Shown: positions 18,765 to 26,071 of the stretch, one piece after another | Layout: the number at the start of each line of letters is the position of its first letter | How positions within the stretch are numbered: the stretch's first letter is position 1 | NCBI RefSeq assembly: GCF_900109205.1 | Contig: NZ_FNZB01000001.1 | Coordinates: 682,001-746,000 of the forward strand | DNA: 64,000 nt | Direction: 5' to 3' | From: Sphingomonas sp. OV641 | Lineage (GTDB): Bacteria; Pseudomonadota; Alphaproteobacteria; Sphingomonadales; Sphingomonadaceae | Made by a program: the position numbers and the translations under genes | The notes under the pieces: generated by a model | Databases searched by the model: none | What the model was told of the DNA's origin: nothing | What the model saw: only the letters and a program-made list of their open reading frames with translations

Positions 18765-19354
18765 CGCAGGCGCCGGGCGAGGTTGACGATCATGGCCGCG
18801 GTCGCGCCCCAGATCCGGCGATCATCCCACATGATCTCGTAATAGCGCCGCTCGCGACCCTCCCATTGGGTGCGGGCCTCGACATGGTTGGCGCTGTCCA
18901 AAAGGAAGTCGAGCGGCACTTCGAAGACGCTGGCGACCTCCGCCTCCGACGGGCGGAGCGTCAGATCGGGCGGCACGACGCCGACCACGGGCGTGACGGT
19001 ATAGCCGGTTACCGTCTGATAGCGATCGGCCTCTCCCACCACGGTGACGGCGGAGGGGGGCAGGGCGATCTCCTCATCCGCTTCGCGCAGCGCGGCGGTG
19101 ATGGCGTCCTCCCCCGGATCGAGGCGGCCGCCAGGAAATGCCACCTGTCCCGCGTGGCGGCGAAGCGTTTCGGTGCGCTGCGTGAGGATCACGCCCGGCC
19201 GCGGCCGATCGGTGACGGGCACGAGAACCGCCGCCGGCTTCAGCGTGCCGCCGGTGGCAAGCGCCAGATCGCCGTGATCGCCCGCGAGGAGGATGGTCTG
19301 CTGCGCCATCCCCTCCGTCAGCGCCCGGCCAAGCCGGTCCACCAGCGACGTCAT
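18752..19354 (-). CDS. CoA pyrophosphatase, Nudix family
   Basis: 200 residues from ATG at 19354, which overlaps the DUF1285 stop as ATGA; this decides the start. The Nudix box is present as GGRLDPGEDAITAALREADEE. The preceding RHAGQVAFPGG segment is typical of CoA-diphosphatase (NudL/YeaB-like) members. Such enzymes cleave CoA or its derivatives to 3',5'-ADP and phosphopantetheine. The usual glycine after the EE of the Nudix box is replaced (EEIAL), a mild deviation. It is translationally linked to DUF1285 upstream and cca downstream. Confidence 0.9.
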   Translation of the reverse strand: MTSLVDRLGRALTEGMAQQTILLAGDHGDLALATGGTLKPAAVLVPVTDRPRPGVILTQRTETLRRHAGQVAFPGGRLDPGEDAITAALREADEEIALPPSAVTVVGEADRYQTVTGYTVTPVVGVVPPDLTLRPSEAEVASVFEVPLDFLLDSANHVEARTQWEGRERRYYEIMWDDRRIWGATAAMIVNLARRLRWSD

Positions 19355-19911
19355 GGCGCGATCGGGAAAAAGGCGCCGGCGCTCCATACGCCCGGCGGGC
19401 TCTCGTCACCGGCAAGCGCACGTTCGGCGAGCTCGTAATAGAGCGGGCGCGCGATCAACGCCTCCAGCCCGCCGCGCACATGCACATAGGGGTGCGGGCC
19501 GTCTTCATGCTCCACGAAGCGGAGCGGGTGATCCGCGGATGCGGTCACCACCTCACCCGTGTTGAGCCGGAAGGCGAGCGACGCGTCCTGGCCGTCCCCT
19601 TCCGCCTTCAGCTCCACCGCCACGAAGGGGGCATCCTCCACATCGATGTCGAGCTTTTCCACCGGGGTGACGAGCACAAAGCCGCCGTCCGGCTCGCGCC
19701 GCAGGATGCGACTGAACGCGCGCACCATGGCGATACGGCCGATCGGCGATCCCTGGTGATACCAGGTGCCGTCGCGCGCGATGCGCATATCGCTATGGCC
19801 GCAGTGATCGGGGTTCCACCGCTCGACCGGCGGCAGTCGATCCGCCTCCGCCAGGCGGGCGATGTCGGCGATCGTCAGCGTATCGAAATCAGGTGAAGGT
19901 GCCATCGGCAT
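19351..19911 (-). CDS. DUF1285 family protein
   Basis: 186 residues, matching DUF1285 proteins by CGHSDMRIARDGTWYHQGSPI near residue 37 and FVLVTPVEKLDIDVEDAPF near the middle. Function is not established. No signal peptide, membrane segment or catalytic motif is evident, so it is probably cytosolic. It is first of a tightly overlapped set with CoA pyrophosphatase and CCA-adding enzyme, an arrangement common in alphaproteobacteria (recall). Starts at 19911 and 19905 (MPMAPSP or MAPSP) cannot be separated. Confidence 0.88.
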   Translation of the reverse strand: MPMAPSPDFDTLTIADIARLAEADRLPPVERWNPDHCGHSDMRIARDGTWYHQGSPIGRIAMVRAFSRILRREPDGGFVLVTPVEKLDIDVEDAPFVAVELKAEGDGQDASLAFRLNTGEVVTASADHPLRFVEHEDGPHPYVHVRGGLEALIARPLYYELAERALAGDESPPGVWSAGAFFPIAP

Positions 19912-19949
19912 GGCAACGACCTAGGGGAGGGCAAGGCTCCCGTAAAGGA

Positions 19950-20450
19950 TCAGCCGGCCGCGCAAACGTGCGGGCCGATCGACCCGTCACCGGCCGGAAC
20001 GCCCTCACCCTTCGCGAGCAGGCGGCGGCGCTCCACCGGGCCCGGCAAGCGCCATCCTGCGGTGTCCTGCGCGCTGAACCCGAAGAAGCGGCCATAATAT
20101 TCCGGGTCGCCGATCAGCATCAGCGGGATGCCGGAGACTCGCGCCAATGCCCCCGCGACCAACAGGCGTCCAATGCCGTCGCGCTGCCGCTCCGGCACCA
20201 CCGCCACGGGGCCGACGAGCGCCATGGGCACACGGCGGCCGTCATCGCCGCTGAACAGGACGGGCCAGAGCTGGATCGTTCCGAGCAACGCGCCGTCTTC
20301 CACCGCCGCGAGACTGGGGCCGAGCAGTGCGGGTACGCCAGCGCGCAGGCGATAGGCGGTTCGGCCATGCCGATCCGTCCCAAAGGCACGGTCGAGCAGC
20401 TGCTCCACCGCGCCGTTTTCCACCTGTTCAAGACCGATCAGTTCGATCAC
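19950..20450 (-). CDS. GNAT family N-acetyltransferase
   Basis: 166 residues from a GTG at 20450. GGGAGG lies a few bases before this codon, which favours it over the ATG at 20534. The latter adds 28 residues unlike the family. The acetyl-CoA-binding motif A appears as VGPVAVVPERQRDGIGRLLV, and GDPEYYGRFFGF resembles the YhbS-type subgroup. The substrate is unknown. The gene is upstream of DUF1285 on the same strand with a 38-base gap and divergent from folB. Confidence 0.85.
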   Translation of the reverse strand: MIELIGLEQVENGAVEQLLDRAFGTDRHGRTAYRLRAGVPALLGPSLAAVEDGALLGTIQLWPVLFSGDDGRRVPMALVGPVAVVPERQRDGIGRLLVAGALARVSGIPLMLIGDPEYYGRFFGFSAQDTAGWRLPGPVERRRLLAKGEGVPAGDGSIGPHVCAAG

Positions 20451-20554
20451 CCGCACCTCCCGCCCCCAAGATCGAGGGGTGGCGCGCTCTACCGAGTCGC
20501 AGTGGTAACGCAAGTGGCATGGCGCGAACGGCAATGTCCGGCTAAGCGCGCGGC

Positions 20555-20926
20555 GTGGAAGACATGCTCGAACTTGAAGTGCACGACCTGGAAGTGCCGG
20601 TGCTGACCGGCGTCTATTCCGAGGAGACGCACCTGCCGCAGCCGCTGCGAATCTCGCTGACGGTTCTGCTCGATGCGCCCGCGCGTTTCGCGCCGGATAC
20701 GCCGCTTGCCGCTTCGAAAAACTATCTGGACCTGAAACATGCGGCGACTGCCGCCCTGCCGCCGGGGGTTCACTTCACGCTGATCGAAGGCGTGGCCGAT
20801 CATATCGCCGAAACACTATTCCTGCAGGATTCGCGCGTTCGGCGGGTGAAGGTGAAGATCGTCAAGCTGGCGATCGCCGAAGAGGGCGAATCGATCGGGA
20901 TCACCCTGCTTCGGCATCGTCGCTGA
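20555..20926 (+). CDS. folB: Dihydroneopterin aldolase
   Basis: 123 residues, the usual FolB length. Features include VLTGVYSEETHLPQPLRISLTV near the N-terminus (active-site glutamate), a central NYLDLKHA segment, the helix FTLIEGVADHIAETLF, and the C-terminal strand VKVKIVKLAI with the expected lysine. FolB converts dihydroneopterin to 6-hydroxymethyl-dihydropterin in folate synthesis. The closely related epimerase FolX has the same fold, so the exact reaction is a strong inference, not proof. It stands alone and is divergent from the GNAT gene. Starts at 20555 and 20564 are both possible. Confidence 0.85.
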   Translation: MEDMLELEVHDLEVPVLTGVYSEETHLPQPLRISLTVLLDAPARFAPDTPLAASKNYLDLKHAATAALPPGVHFTLIEGVADHIAETLFLQDSRVRRVKVKIVKLAIAEEGESIGITLLRHRR

Positions 20927-20998
20927 ACGCCTGACGACCTGACGCCCGGTCGACGCCGGGCACATCCTTGAACGCGCGGGAGGGATCTCTCGCGGGAC

Positions 20999-21859
20999 TC
21001 AGGCGACCGGCGGGGCGGCCCGCCGGCACGGGCCGAGCTGCTCCAGCACGAAGCGATAATCCTCCTGCGCGACGGCGGCATCCGCCGGCTCCATCGCCTG
21101 GGTGCTGCGGGCCGGCAACTGCCGTGGCAGGCTGCACGCGAGGCGATACCACAGCAGCGTGTCGCGCGGCGGCGGCCCGGCGGAATCGTCGACGATCTCG
21201 GACAGGGCGACCGCCCAGCGCGGCTGTTCGCCCGGGCGCCGCAGAATGCTGAGCGACACCGGCCGGTTGTCCTGGGTGGTCAGGAACACCTGGGTTTCGC
21301 CCTCCCCGGGAAGCGACCCCGGGACGTGAAAGGCATTGCCTACTCCGGTGACGATAGGGGGTGCATCCCCGGCCAGTATCTCGCCGGCAATGCGTCGGGT
21401 GAGGGCGTCAAGTTCCGGAGACCAGCCGCGCTGCGCCTCGGGGCCGACCAGCTGCACCTGATTGGCACTGCCGGCGACAGACCGTGCGAACAGGAGGACG
21501 CGGGCCTTCTTGTAGCGGGGCTGCCGGCCGTCCGGACCAAGCGGCGCATCCAGAACATAGCCGATGCGCGGCGGAATGGCCCGCGGGCCGCGGATCAGGG
21601 CGGTGACGTCGGCTTCCACATAATAACGGACGAATCCGGGCGGAACATTCGCGGCCTCCGCCCCCTTGATGCGGGTGGTGCTGGCAATTGTGGCATCTAC
21701 CACCAAGGGAGCGTCGATCACCAGATCGACCATCTCTACATAGGATGGCGCCGGCGCTGAGATGGTGCCCGGCGCGGGCTGCTGCGCATGGATGGCTGCA
21801 GGTGAAACGGTGATCAGCGCGCAGACGAGCGCAGAGTTACGAATTGTACGAAAGGCCAT
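20999..21859 (-). CDS. Secreted protein of unknown function
   Basis: 286 residues with a clear Sec signal peptide (MAFRTIRNSALVCALITVSP, cleavage likely after AIHAQ or nearby). The mature part is periplasmic, beta-rich and without recognised catalytic motif. It contains FVRYYVEADVTALIRG, KKARVLLFARSVAG, and two cysteines near the C-terminus (LACSLP and LGPCRR) that might form a disulfide. I do not recognise a family name. It is transcribed away from the tonB cluster, with a 240-base divergent region between them. Confidence 0.72.
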   Translation of the reverse strand: MAFRTIRNSALVCALITVSPAAIHAQQPAPGTISAPAPSYVEMVDLVIDAPLVVDATIASTTRIKGAEAANVPPGFVRYYVEADVTALIRGPRAIPPRIGYVLDAPLGPDGRQPRYKKARVLLFARSVAGSANQVQLVGPEAQRGWSPELDALTRRIAGEILAGDAPPIVTGVGNAFHVPGSLPGEGETQVFLTTQDNRPVSLSILRRPGEQPRWAVALSEIVDDSAGPPPRDTLLWYRLACSLPRQLPARSTQAMEPADAAVAQEDYRFVLEQLGPCRRAAPPVA

Positions 21860-21984
21860 GCCTTTCGGTTATCCGATCGCGCCGTGCTGATACAGAAATA
21901 AATCTCCTTTAGGACGATTGTACGTTTGTTGCGTCCGACAAAGCGTTTGCGTGTCGTTAAGGCGCAAGTTAGGAGTCGCGCTGT

Positions 21985-22016
21985 GCAAGGGTTCCGTTTA
22001 GCCCTTGCCAACGGAC
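21985..22016 (+). promoter_or_regulatory. Possible alternating RNA structure upstream of tonB
   Basis: GCAAGGG (21985-21991) can pair with CCCTTGC (22002-22008). The loop bases TTCCGTT can instead pair with AACGGA just downstream. The two stems compete, or would need a very tight pseudoknot. A third hairpin, GGCCC-CTTC-GGGCC, lies near 22060. Together these sit in the 240-base leader before tonB. Confidence 0.3.
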
Positions 22017-22101
22017 CGGCACGCCCACTCCGCCCATGCGGGGGCCGCGGCAGGCCGCCCGGCCCCTTCGGGCCATAGGGATTAGGGAGTGCTTTTGCTG
22101 A

Positions 22102-22767
22102 ATGGCCTACTCTGACCAGAAGATGAGCGGGAGCAAGATCGTCGCGATTGTGATCGTGGCGCTCATCCATGCTGCTCTCGGCTACGCCTTCGTCACCGGC
22201 CTCGCGTTCCAGTACGTGAAAAAGGTGTCGGAGAAGCTGAATACGTTCGACGTTGAGGAACCACCGCCCCCGCCGCCGGACGAGCCGCCACCACCGCCGC
22301 CTGACGTTCCGATGACGCCGCCGCCCGTTGTGGCGCCGCCGCCCATCGTGTCCGCGCCATCGGCTCCGGTGACGATCGCCACCGTGCCTACGCCGCCGCC
22401 GGTCTACGTGCCGACGCCGGTTGCGCCGCCTGCGCCTCCGCCTCCTGCTCCGCCGGCACCGCCGGTCGTCAGCAAGGCTGCGGGTGCAAAGGGCAATCCT
22501 GCGGACTGGATCACGACCGACGATTATCCGCCGAGCTCGATCCGTGCCGAGGAAGAAGGCACGACCGTGATCAAGTGGACAATCAATGCCCAGGGTCGCG
22601 TGGAGAATTGCGTCACGACTCAGTCGAGCGGCTCCAATGCGCTTGATCAGGCAGCTTGCCGTGCGCTGACGCGCCGTGCCCGCTACACGCCGGCGTCGGA
22701 CGCAGCAGGCAACCCGATCGCAACCACGCAGACGCGCCGCGTCGTGTGGAAGCTGCCCCGGGACTGA
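22102..22767 (+). CDS. tonB: Energy transducer TonB
   Basis: 221 residues. An N-terminal transmembrane anchor (about residues 12-36) is followed by a long proline-rich spacer (runs of PPPPPP between 50 and 140). The C-terminal TonB domain is entered at DYPPSSIRAEEEGTTVIKW and ends RRVVWKLPRD. TonB couples the proton-motive force harvested by ExbB/ExbD to outer-membrane TonB-dependent receptors. Two cysteines lie in the C-terminal domain. It is first of tonB-exbB-exbD-exbD, all same strand with short gaps, so one operon is likely. Confidence 0.96.
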   Translation: MAYSDQKMSGSKIVAIVIVALIHAALGYAFVTGLAFQYVKKVSEKLNTFDVEEPPPPPPDEPPPPPPDVPMTPPPVVAPPPIVSAPSAPVTIATVPTPPPVYVPTPVAPPAPPPPAPPAPPVVSKAAGAKGNPADWITTDDYPPSSIRAEEEGTTVIKWTINAQGRVENCVTTQSSGSNALDQAACRALTRRARYTPASDAAGNPIATTQTRRVVWKLPRD

Positions 22768-22811
22768 TCCAGGCTTAACAGAATCGCGCTTTTCAGAGGG
22801 AAACACATCGA

Positions 22812-23612
22812 ATGATCACCACCATCCTCGCCGCTGCCGCCGCAGCGCCGGCAGCTGCCGAAGGCGAAAACCCGTACGGCCTGGCCGCCGCGCTCGAGCA
22901 GGGCGGCATCATCGCCCAGACCGTGTTCGGCATCCTCGTGCTGATGTCGGTTGTCTCGTTCTACATCATGTTCACCAAGCTCTTCGAGCAGCAGAAGATC
23001 ATCAACCAGGCGAAGCGCGTCCGCGGCTCGTTCTGGCAGACGAACTCGCTGCGCGAGGGTTCGGCGAAGCTGGAGAAGAACTCGGCCTACAAGCAGATCG
23101 TCGACGACGGCCTGCAGGCGCAGGAGCAGCACTCGAAGCTGACCGATCCGGTCGAAGCGCATGACTGGCTGCACGGCTCGCTGGCGCGCTCGGAAGCGAT
23201 GATCAACTCGAAGCTCGGCACGGGCCTCGCGTTCCTCGCCACCGTGGGTGCGACGGCGCCGTTCATCGGCCTGTTCGGTACGGTTATCGGCATCTACCGC
23301 GCGCTCATCAAGATCGGTGCGGCTGGCCAGGCGTCGATCGACGCGGTCGCCGGTCCGGTCGGTGAGGCGCTTATCATGACCGCTCTGGGTCTCGCCGTCG
23401 CCGTTCCGGCGGTGCTCGGCTACAACTGGCTGCAGCGTCGCAACAAGTCGATCGCGGAAGACCTGTCGGCCTTCTCGAACGACGTGCTCGGCTACCTGGC
23501 GTCGAACGGTGCGGTTCGTCCGACCGTCGCCGGTGCGGCAAAGCCGGTTGCTGCCAAGCCGGCTGCCACCACCACGGCCGGTCAGGCCGGTGGCGTGCAG
23601 ACCCGCTCGTAA
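22812..23612 (+). CDS. exbB: ExbB/TolQ/MotA proton channel protein
   Basis: 266 residues. An alanine-rich N-terminus of signal-like character precedes a first membrane helix (FGILVLMSVVSFYIMF). The paired helices of the MotA/TolQ/ExbB domain follow, with GLAFLATVGATAPFIGLFGTV and EALIMTALGLAVAVPAVLG. An Ala/Pro/Lys-rich tail ends the protein. ExbB pentamers form the proton channel with ExbD and energise TonB. An AGAGGGA ribosome site precedes the ATG. The stop is followed by a perfect 11-bp hairpin ahead of the first exbD. Confidence 0.95.
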   Translation: MITTILAAAAAAPAAAEGENPYGLAAALEQGGIIAQTVFGILVLMSVVSFYIMFTKLFEQQKIINQAKRVRGSFWQTNSLREGSAKLEKNSAYKQIVDDGLQAQEQHSKLTDPVEAHDWLHGSLARSEAMINSKLGTGLAFLATVGATAPFIGLFGTVIGIYRALIKIGAAGQASIDAVAGPVGEALIMTALGLAVAVPAVLGYNWLQRRNKSIAEDLSAFSNDVLGYLASNGAVRPTVAGAAKPVAAKPAATTTAGQAGGVQTRS

Positions 23613-23621
23613 TGGGGAAAA

Positions 23622-23646
23622 CGGGGCTGCCGCACCGGCAGCCCCG
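23622..23646 (+). promoter_or_regulatory. 11-bp perfect hairpin between exbB and exbD
   Basis: CGGGGCTGCCG and CGGCAGCCCCG pair perfectly around a three-base loop. It lies 9 bases after the exbB stop and 55 bases before exbD. No U-run follows, so it may slow 3' decay of the exbB message or allow partial termination, tuning the ExbB:ExbD ratio (inference). Confidence 0.65.
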
Positions 23647-23701
23647 CTACCTTTCCCGGCCGGATCACCGGCGGGAACGAAGACATAGGATAGCCTGACT
23701 T

Positions 23702-24187
23702 ATGGCGATGAGCGTTGGTGGAGACTCCGCCGCAGAAACCCCGATGTCGGACATCAACACGACGCCTCTCGTGGACGTCATGCTGGTGCTCCTCATCATC
23801 TTCCTGATCGCGGTGCCGGTCGTGATCCAATCGGTTCCGGTGAAGCTGCCAAGCGTGCGCTTCGACCCGACCACCACCAAGCCCGAGAACGTTTCCCTCT
23901 CGATCACGACCAAGCCGGACGGCGCCTGCGCCGTTTACTGGGGCATGACGGCGGTGACGCACGAGGAGCTGCTCGACCGTGCAGTGGCCAAGCTGAAGGC
24001 CGAGATCGAGCGTCAGGGCGGCCCGAACGCTCCGGGGCTCGAGCTTCCGGAAGCCCATGTTCGCGGTGACGTGAACGTGCCTTGGAAGTGCGTGGCAGGC
24101 GCGATCTACAACATGCAGATGGCAGGCTTCGCGCGCGTCGGCTTCATTTCCGAACCGCCGCCGGGCTCTGGCGTCGAGCGTCTGTAA
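23702..24187 (+). CDS. exbD: ExbD/TolR biopolymer transport protein (first copy)
   Basis: 161 residues. The start MAMSVGGDSAAETPMSDINTTPLVDVMLVLL holds the hallmark: a single membrane helix with the conserved aspartate that carries protons (TTPLVDVMLV). The periplasmic domain follows, including an unusual central stretch with cysteines (GACAVYWG and PWKCVAG), absent from the second copy. It forms the TonB-energising complex with ExbB. The ATG at 23702 comes after the intercistronic hairpin. Confidence 0.94.
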   Translation: MAMSVGGDSAAETPMSDINTTPLVDVMLVLLIIFLIAVPVVIQSVPVKLPSVRFDPTTTKPENVSLSITTKPDGACAVYWGMTAVTHEELLDRAVAKLKAEIERQGGPNAPGLELPEAHVRGDVNVPWKCVAGAIYNMQMAGFARVGFISEPPPGSGVERL

Positions 24188-24211
24188 GCAAAGCCACCAG
24201 GAGTAATCGAT

Positions 24212-24640
24212 ATGGCAATGAGTGGCGGCAAGGACGATGGCGAGCCGATGATGGAGATGAACACGACGCCGTTGATCGACGTCATGCTCGTTCTCCTCAT
24301 CATGTTCATCATCACCATTCCGATCCAGACTCACGCGGTGAAGGTCGATCTGCCGGTCAACAACCCGGACGCGCCGAAGTCCCCGGTTGATCCGCAGAAG
24401 AACAAGATCACCATCGGCGTGGATGGCACGACCAGCTGGAATGGCGTCCCCGTGGATGCGGTGCGCCTGCGCCAGTATCTCGACGTGGCGGCGGCCATGA
24501 ACCCGGAACCGGAGCTGCACTTCCAGCCCGACCCGCAGGTTCGCTACGACGTGGTCGACCAGACTCTTGCGGTGATCCGCCGGTCCAACGTGACCAAGCT
24601 GGGTTTCATCGGCAACGAGCAATATTACCGCGAATTCTGA
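24212..24640 (+). CDS. ExbD/TolR biopolymer transport protein (second copy)
   Basis: 142 residues, paralogous to the preceding gene: MNTTPLIDVMLVLLIMFIITIP repeats the membrane helix with the proton-carrying aspartate, followed by a periplasmic domain lacking cysteines. AGGAG lies nine bases before the ATG at 24212. Sphingomonads and xanthomonads often carry two ExbD proteins in one operon (recall); whether both join one complex is unknown. A strong intrinsic terminator follows 26 bases after the stop, ending the operon. Confidence 0.94.
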   Translation: MAMSGGKDDGEPMMEMNTTPLIDVMLVLLIMFIITIPIQTHAVKVDLPVNNPDAPKSPVDPQKNKITIGVDGTTSWNGVPVDAVRLRQYLDVAAAMNPEPELHFQPDPQVRYDVVDQTLAVIRRSNVTKLGFIGNEQYYREF

Positions 24641-24665
24641 TCGCGCAGGCGATTGGAAGCATGAC

Positions 24666-24694
24666 GGGCGGTCCGCAAGGGCCGCCCTTTTTTT
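24666..24694 (+). terminator. Rho-independent terminator of the tonB operon
   Basis: GGGCGGTCC-GCAA-GGGCCGCCC forms a 9-bp stem (one G-U pair) capped by a GNRA-type tetraloop and followed by seven T residues. It lies just after the second exbD. Confidence 0.95.
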
Positions 24695-24780
24695 GTGCCT
24701 GTCGCTCGCCGGCTGCGATCGGCATCGCCTCGAAAATGTGGCCGATCTCTTACAAGTCCTGCCAAGTTCCCGTTGCGCCA

Positions 24781-24810
24781 TGTGACAGTTGGTGTCATAC
24801 CAGTGTCACA
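24781..24810. promoter_or_regulatory. 30-bp palindrome upstream of the TPR gene
   Basis: Outer arms TGTGACA and TGTCACA are exact inverted repeats; inner TGGT and ACCA also pair around GTCAT. It lies 47 bases before the TTG start of the next gene, after the operon terminator, so it is well placed for an operator. Its TGACA/TGTCA arms resemble those at 31763-31785. Confidence 0.5.
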
Positions 24811-24856
24811 GAACAGTAACGCAAATGAAGCGAAGCTGTAACGTAGGAGACGGACG

Positions 24857-25201
24857 TTGCGCACCCTGCTTTTTCTCGGCCTGGCAGCAGGCCTCGCCGC
24901 CCCCGCCATCGCCAGCGACCGCACCGGCTATCAGGCGATTGCCACGGGCGATTACCAGAAGGCGGAAGAGGAGCTGCTCGTCGAGCGCCGCATTTTCCCC
25001 CGCCGGCCAGAGCTGATGATCAATCTCGCGGCGGTTTACGCGCGCACCGGGCGCAAGGCGGAGGCCGCGGCCCTGTACCGCACCGCGCTGAACAGTGCCG
25101 CGGTTGATATGGCGCTGCCGGATGGGAATGTATCCTCGTCCCACATCGTCGCACAGCGCGGGCTGGACAGCCTGGGCGGCACCGAGATCGCTGGCCGCTG
25201 A
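24857..25201 (+). CDS. Small exported TPR-repeat protein
   Basis: 114 residues from a TTG start at 24857, supported by TAGGAGA ten bases upstream and by the signal peptide that begins there (MRTLLFLGLAAGLAAPAIAS). The mature protein has two TPR-like helical pairs (YQAIATGDYQKAEEELL and PELMINLAAVYARTGRKAEAAALYRTAL). It is probably periplasmic and mediates protein contacts. It follows the TonB operon but is separated by a terminator and a palindrome, so it has its own promoter. Function unknown. Confidence 0.8.
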   Translation: MRTLLFLGLAAGLAAPAIASDRTGYQAIATGDYQKAEEELLVERRIFPRRPELMINLAAVYARTGRKAEAAALYRTALNSAAVDMALPDGNVSSSHIVAQRGLDSLGGTEIAGR

Positions 25202-25265
25202 TCAGCCGGGGCGCCCATCAACGGGCCTGGTGTGCTTGTCGCGATCTGACCTAACAGGCGCACCC

Positions 25266-25547
25266 GGCGCGGTGACGGGGCTGAACTGATCGACATGCGT
25301 GATCGACGTGGTCGCGGCTGTGTTCTTCGGGGTTGGTTGCTGGCGTCGTGCCGCGACGTGGCGGTTGCGCCGCCAACCCCGGTGCCGTGATTGCGTGAGA
25401 TGGGCCGGCGCGGCGACGGGACTGGACTGATCGACATGTGCGATCGGCGTGATCGGGGCTGTGCTCTTCAGGGTTGATTGCTGGCGTCGCGCTGCGACCG
25501 GCCTGTTGCCCCACCATTCCCTGCGCCGGTGATTGCGCGAGATGAAC
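25266..25547. repeat. Two imperfect direct copies of a 141-bp unit
   Basis: Copy 1 begins at 25266 (GGCGCGGTGACGGGGCTG) and copy 2 at 25407 (GGCGCGGCGACGGGACTG). Matching landmarks recur at the same offset: CTGATCGACATG, GGTTG/GATTGCTGGCGTCG, and GTGATTGCG.GAGATG. The period is a multiple of three, so reverse-strand frames repeat a 47-residue unit. Confidence 0.8.
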
Positions 25548-25989
25548 GAGCACCCGCCGGTGGGCGACGGCGGGTAGGCCAGCGATGCTCGTTCGGGTTG
25601 CGGGCATGTCGGGCCGCTGCCGTGGCCTCGCGAGGCGGGGTAGGTGGGCTGTCGAGGGCTTGCCCTGATAGGCGGGGTCGTTGTTGCGCACCGGGCGGAT
25701 GTGGAGCGCGTCAACGGCGCCGTTCGAGATGGTGCAAATTGCCGCTCCTGGGTGCCGACCGGTTTTGAGCGTTTCGTTTCTCGGGCCGGGGGCCAGCGGA
25801 GCCTTCGCCGTGACTGCTCGTGAAGTGAATAGCCGCTGGCTGTGAAGCGGCGTGCGTCAGCGCGGGGGCGGGCGGGCGCGCGTTCGTCGCATTCACCTGT
25901 TCTTTACCTTCGCGTGGGTAGAAACAGCCCGTGCTTCTAGCCGAGCACTTCTCTCCCTAGTTTTTCTGCCCTCTAGCCAGGGCGACCTT

Positions 25990-26019
25990 GGCCGTTCGGT
26001 GATGCGAACGGCCATTTTC
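25990..26019 (+). terminator. Hairpin with T-rich tail in the queC leader (terminator or attenuator)
   Basis: GGCCGTTCG and CGAACGGCC pair perfectly (9 bp, loop of six) and are followed by ATTTTCTTT. It lies 53 bases before the queC start and after a long region without genes. It would act either as a terminator for an unseen upstream transcript or as an attenuator of queCE. Confidence 0.6.
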
Positions 26020-26071
26020 TTTGCCCAATTCCTTGCATCCGGCGGCCGATGCGCCTAGCGGGCGCGCGATC

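Larger units (their letters stand above)
25202..26071. other. 870-base non-coding island upstream of queC
   Basis: No convincing gene. Overlapping reverse-strand frames (up to 170 codons) are compositionally simple and carry the translated 141-base repeat, without a ribosome site or known motif. The stretch holds the direct repeat at 25266-25547 and a 15-base motif at 25636-25650 shared with 27481-27495. A small GTGCT/AGCAC hairpin near 25931 and a hairpin plus T-rich run at 25990-26019 complete it. It may be a degraded gene or element. Confidence 0.5.

Noticed and set aside
25202..25714. Reverse-strand 170-codon frame as a protein gene
   Set aside because: No ribosome site, low-complexity composition and repeat-derived content; treated as a non-coding or decayed island.
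25931..25970. preQ1 riboswitch upstream of queC
   Set aside because: A small hairpin and CTAG-rich sequence are present, but the class I core (GGUUC...ACACCC...A-rich tail) is not, nor any other class I could recognise.
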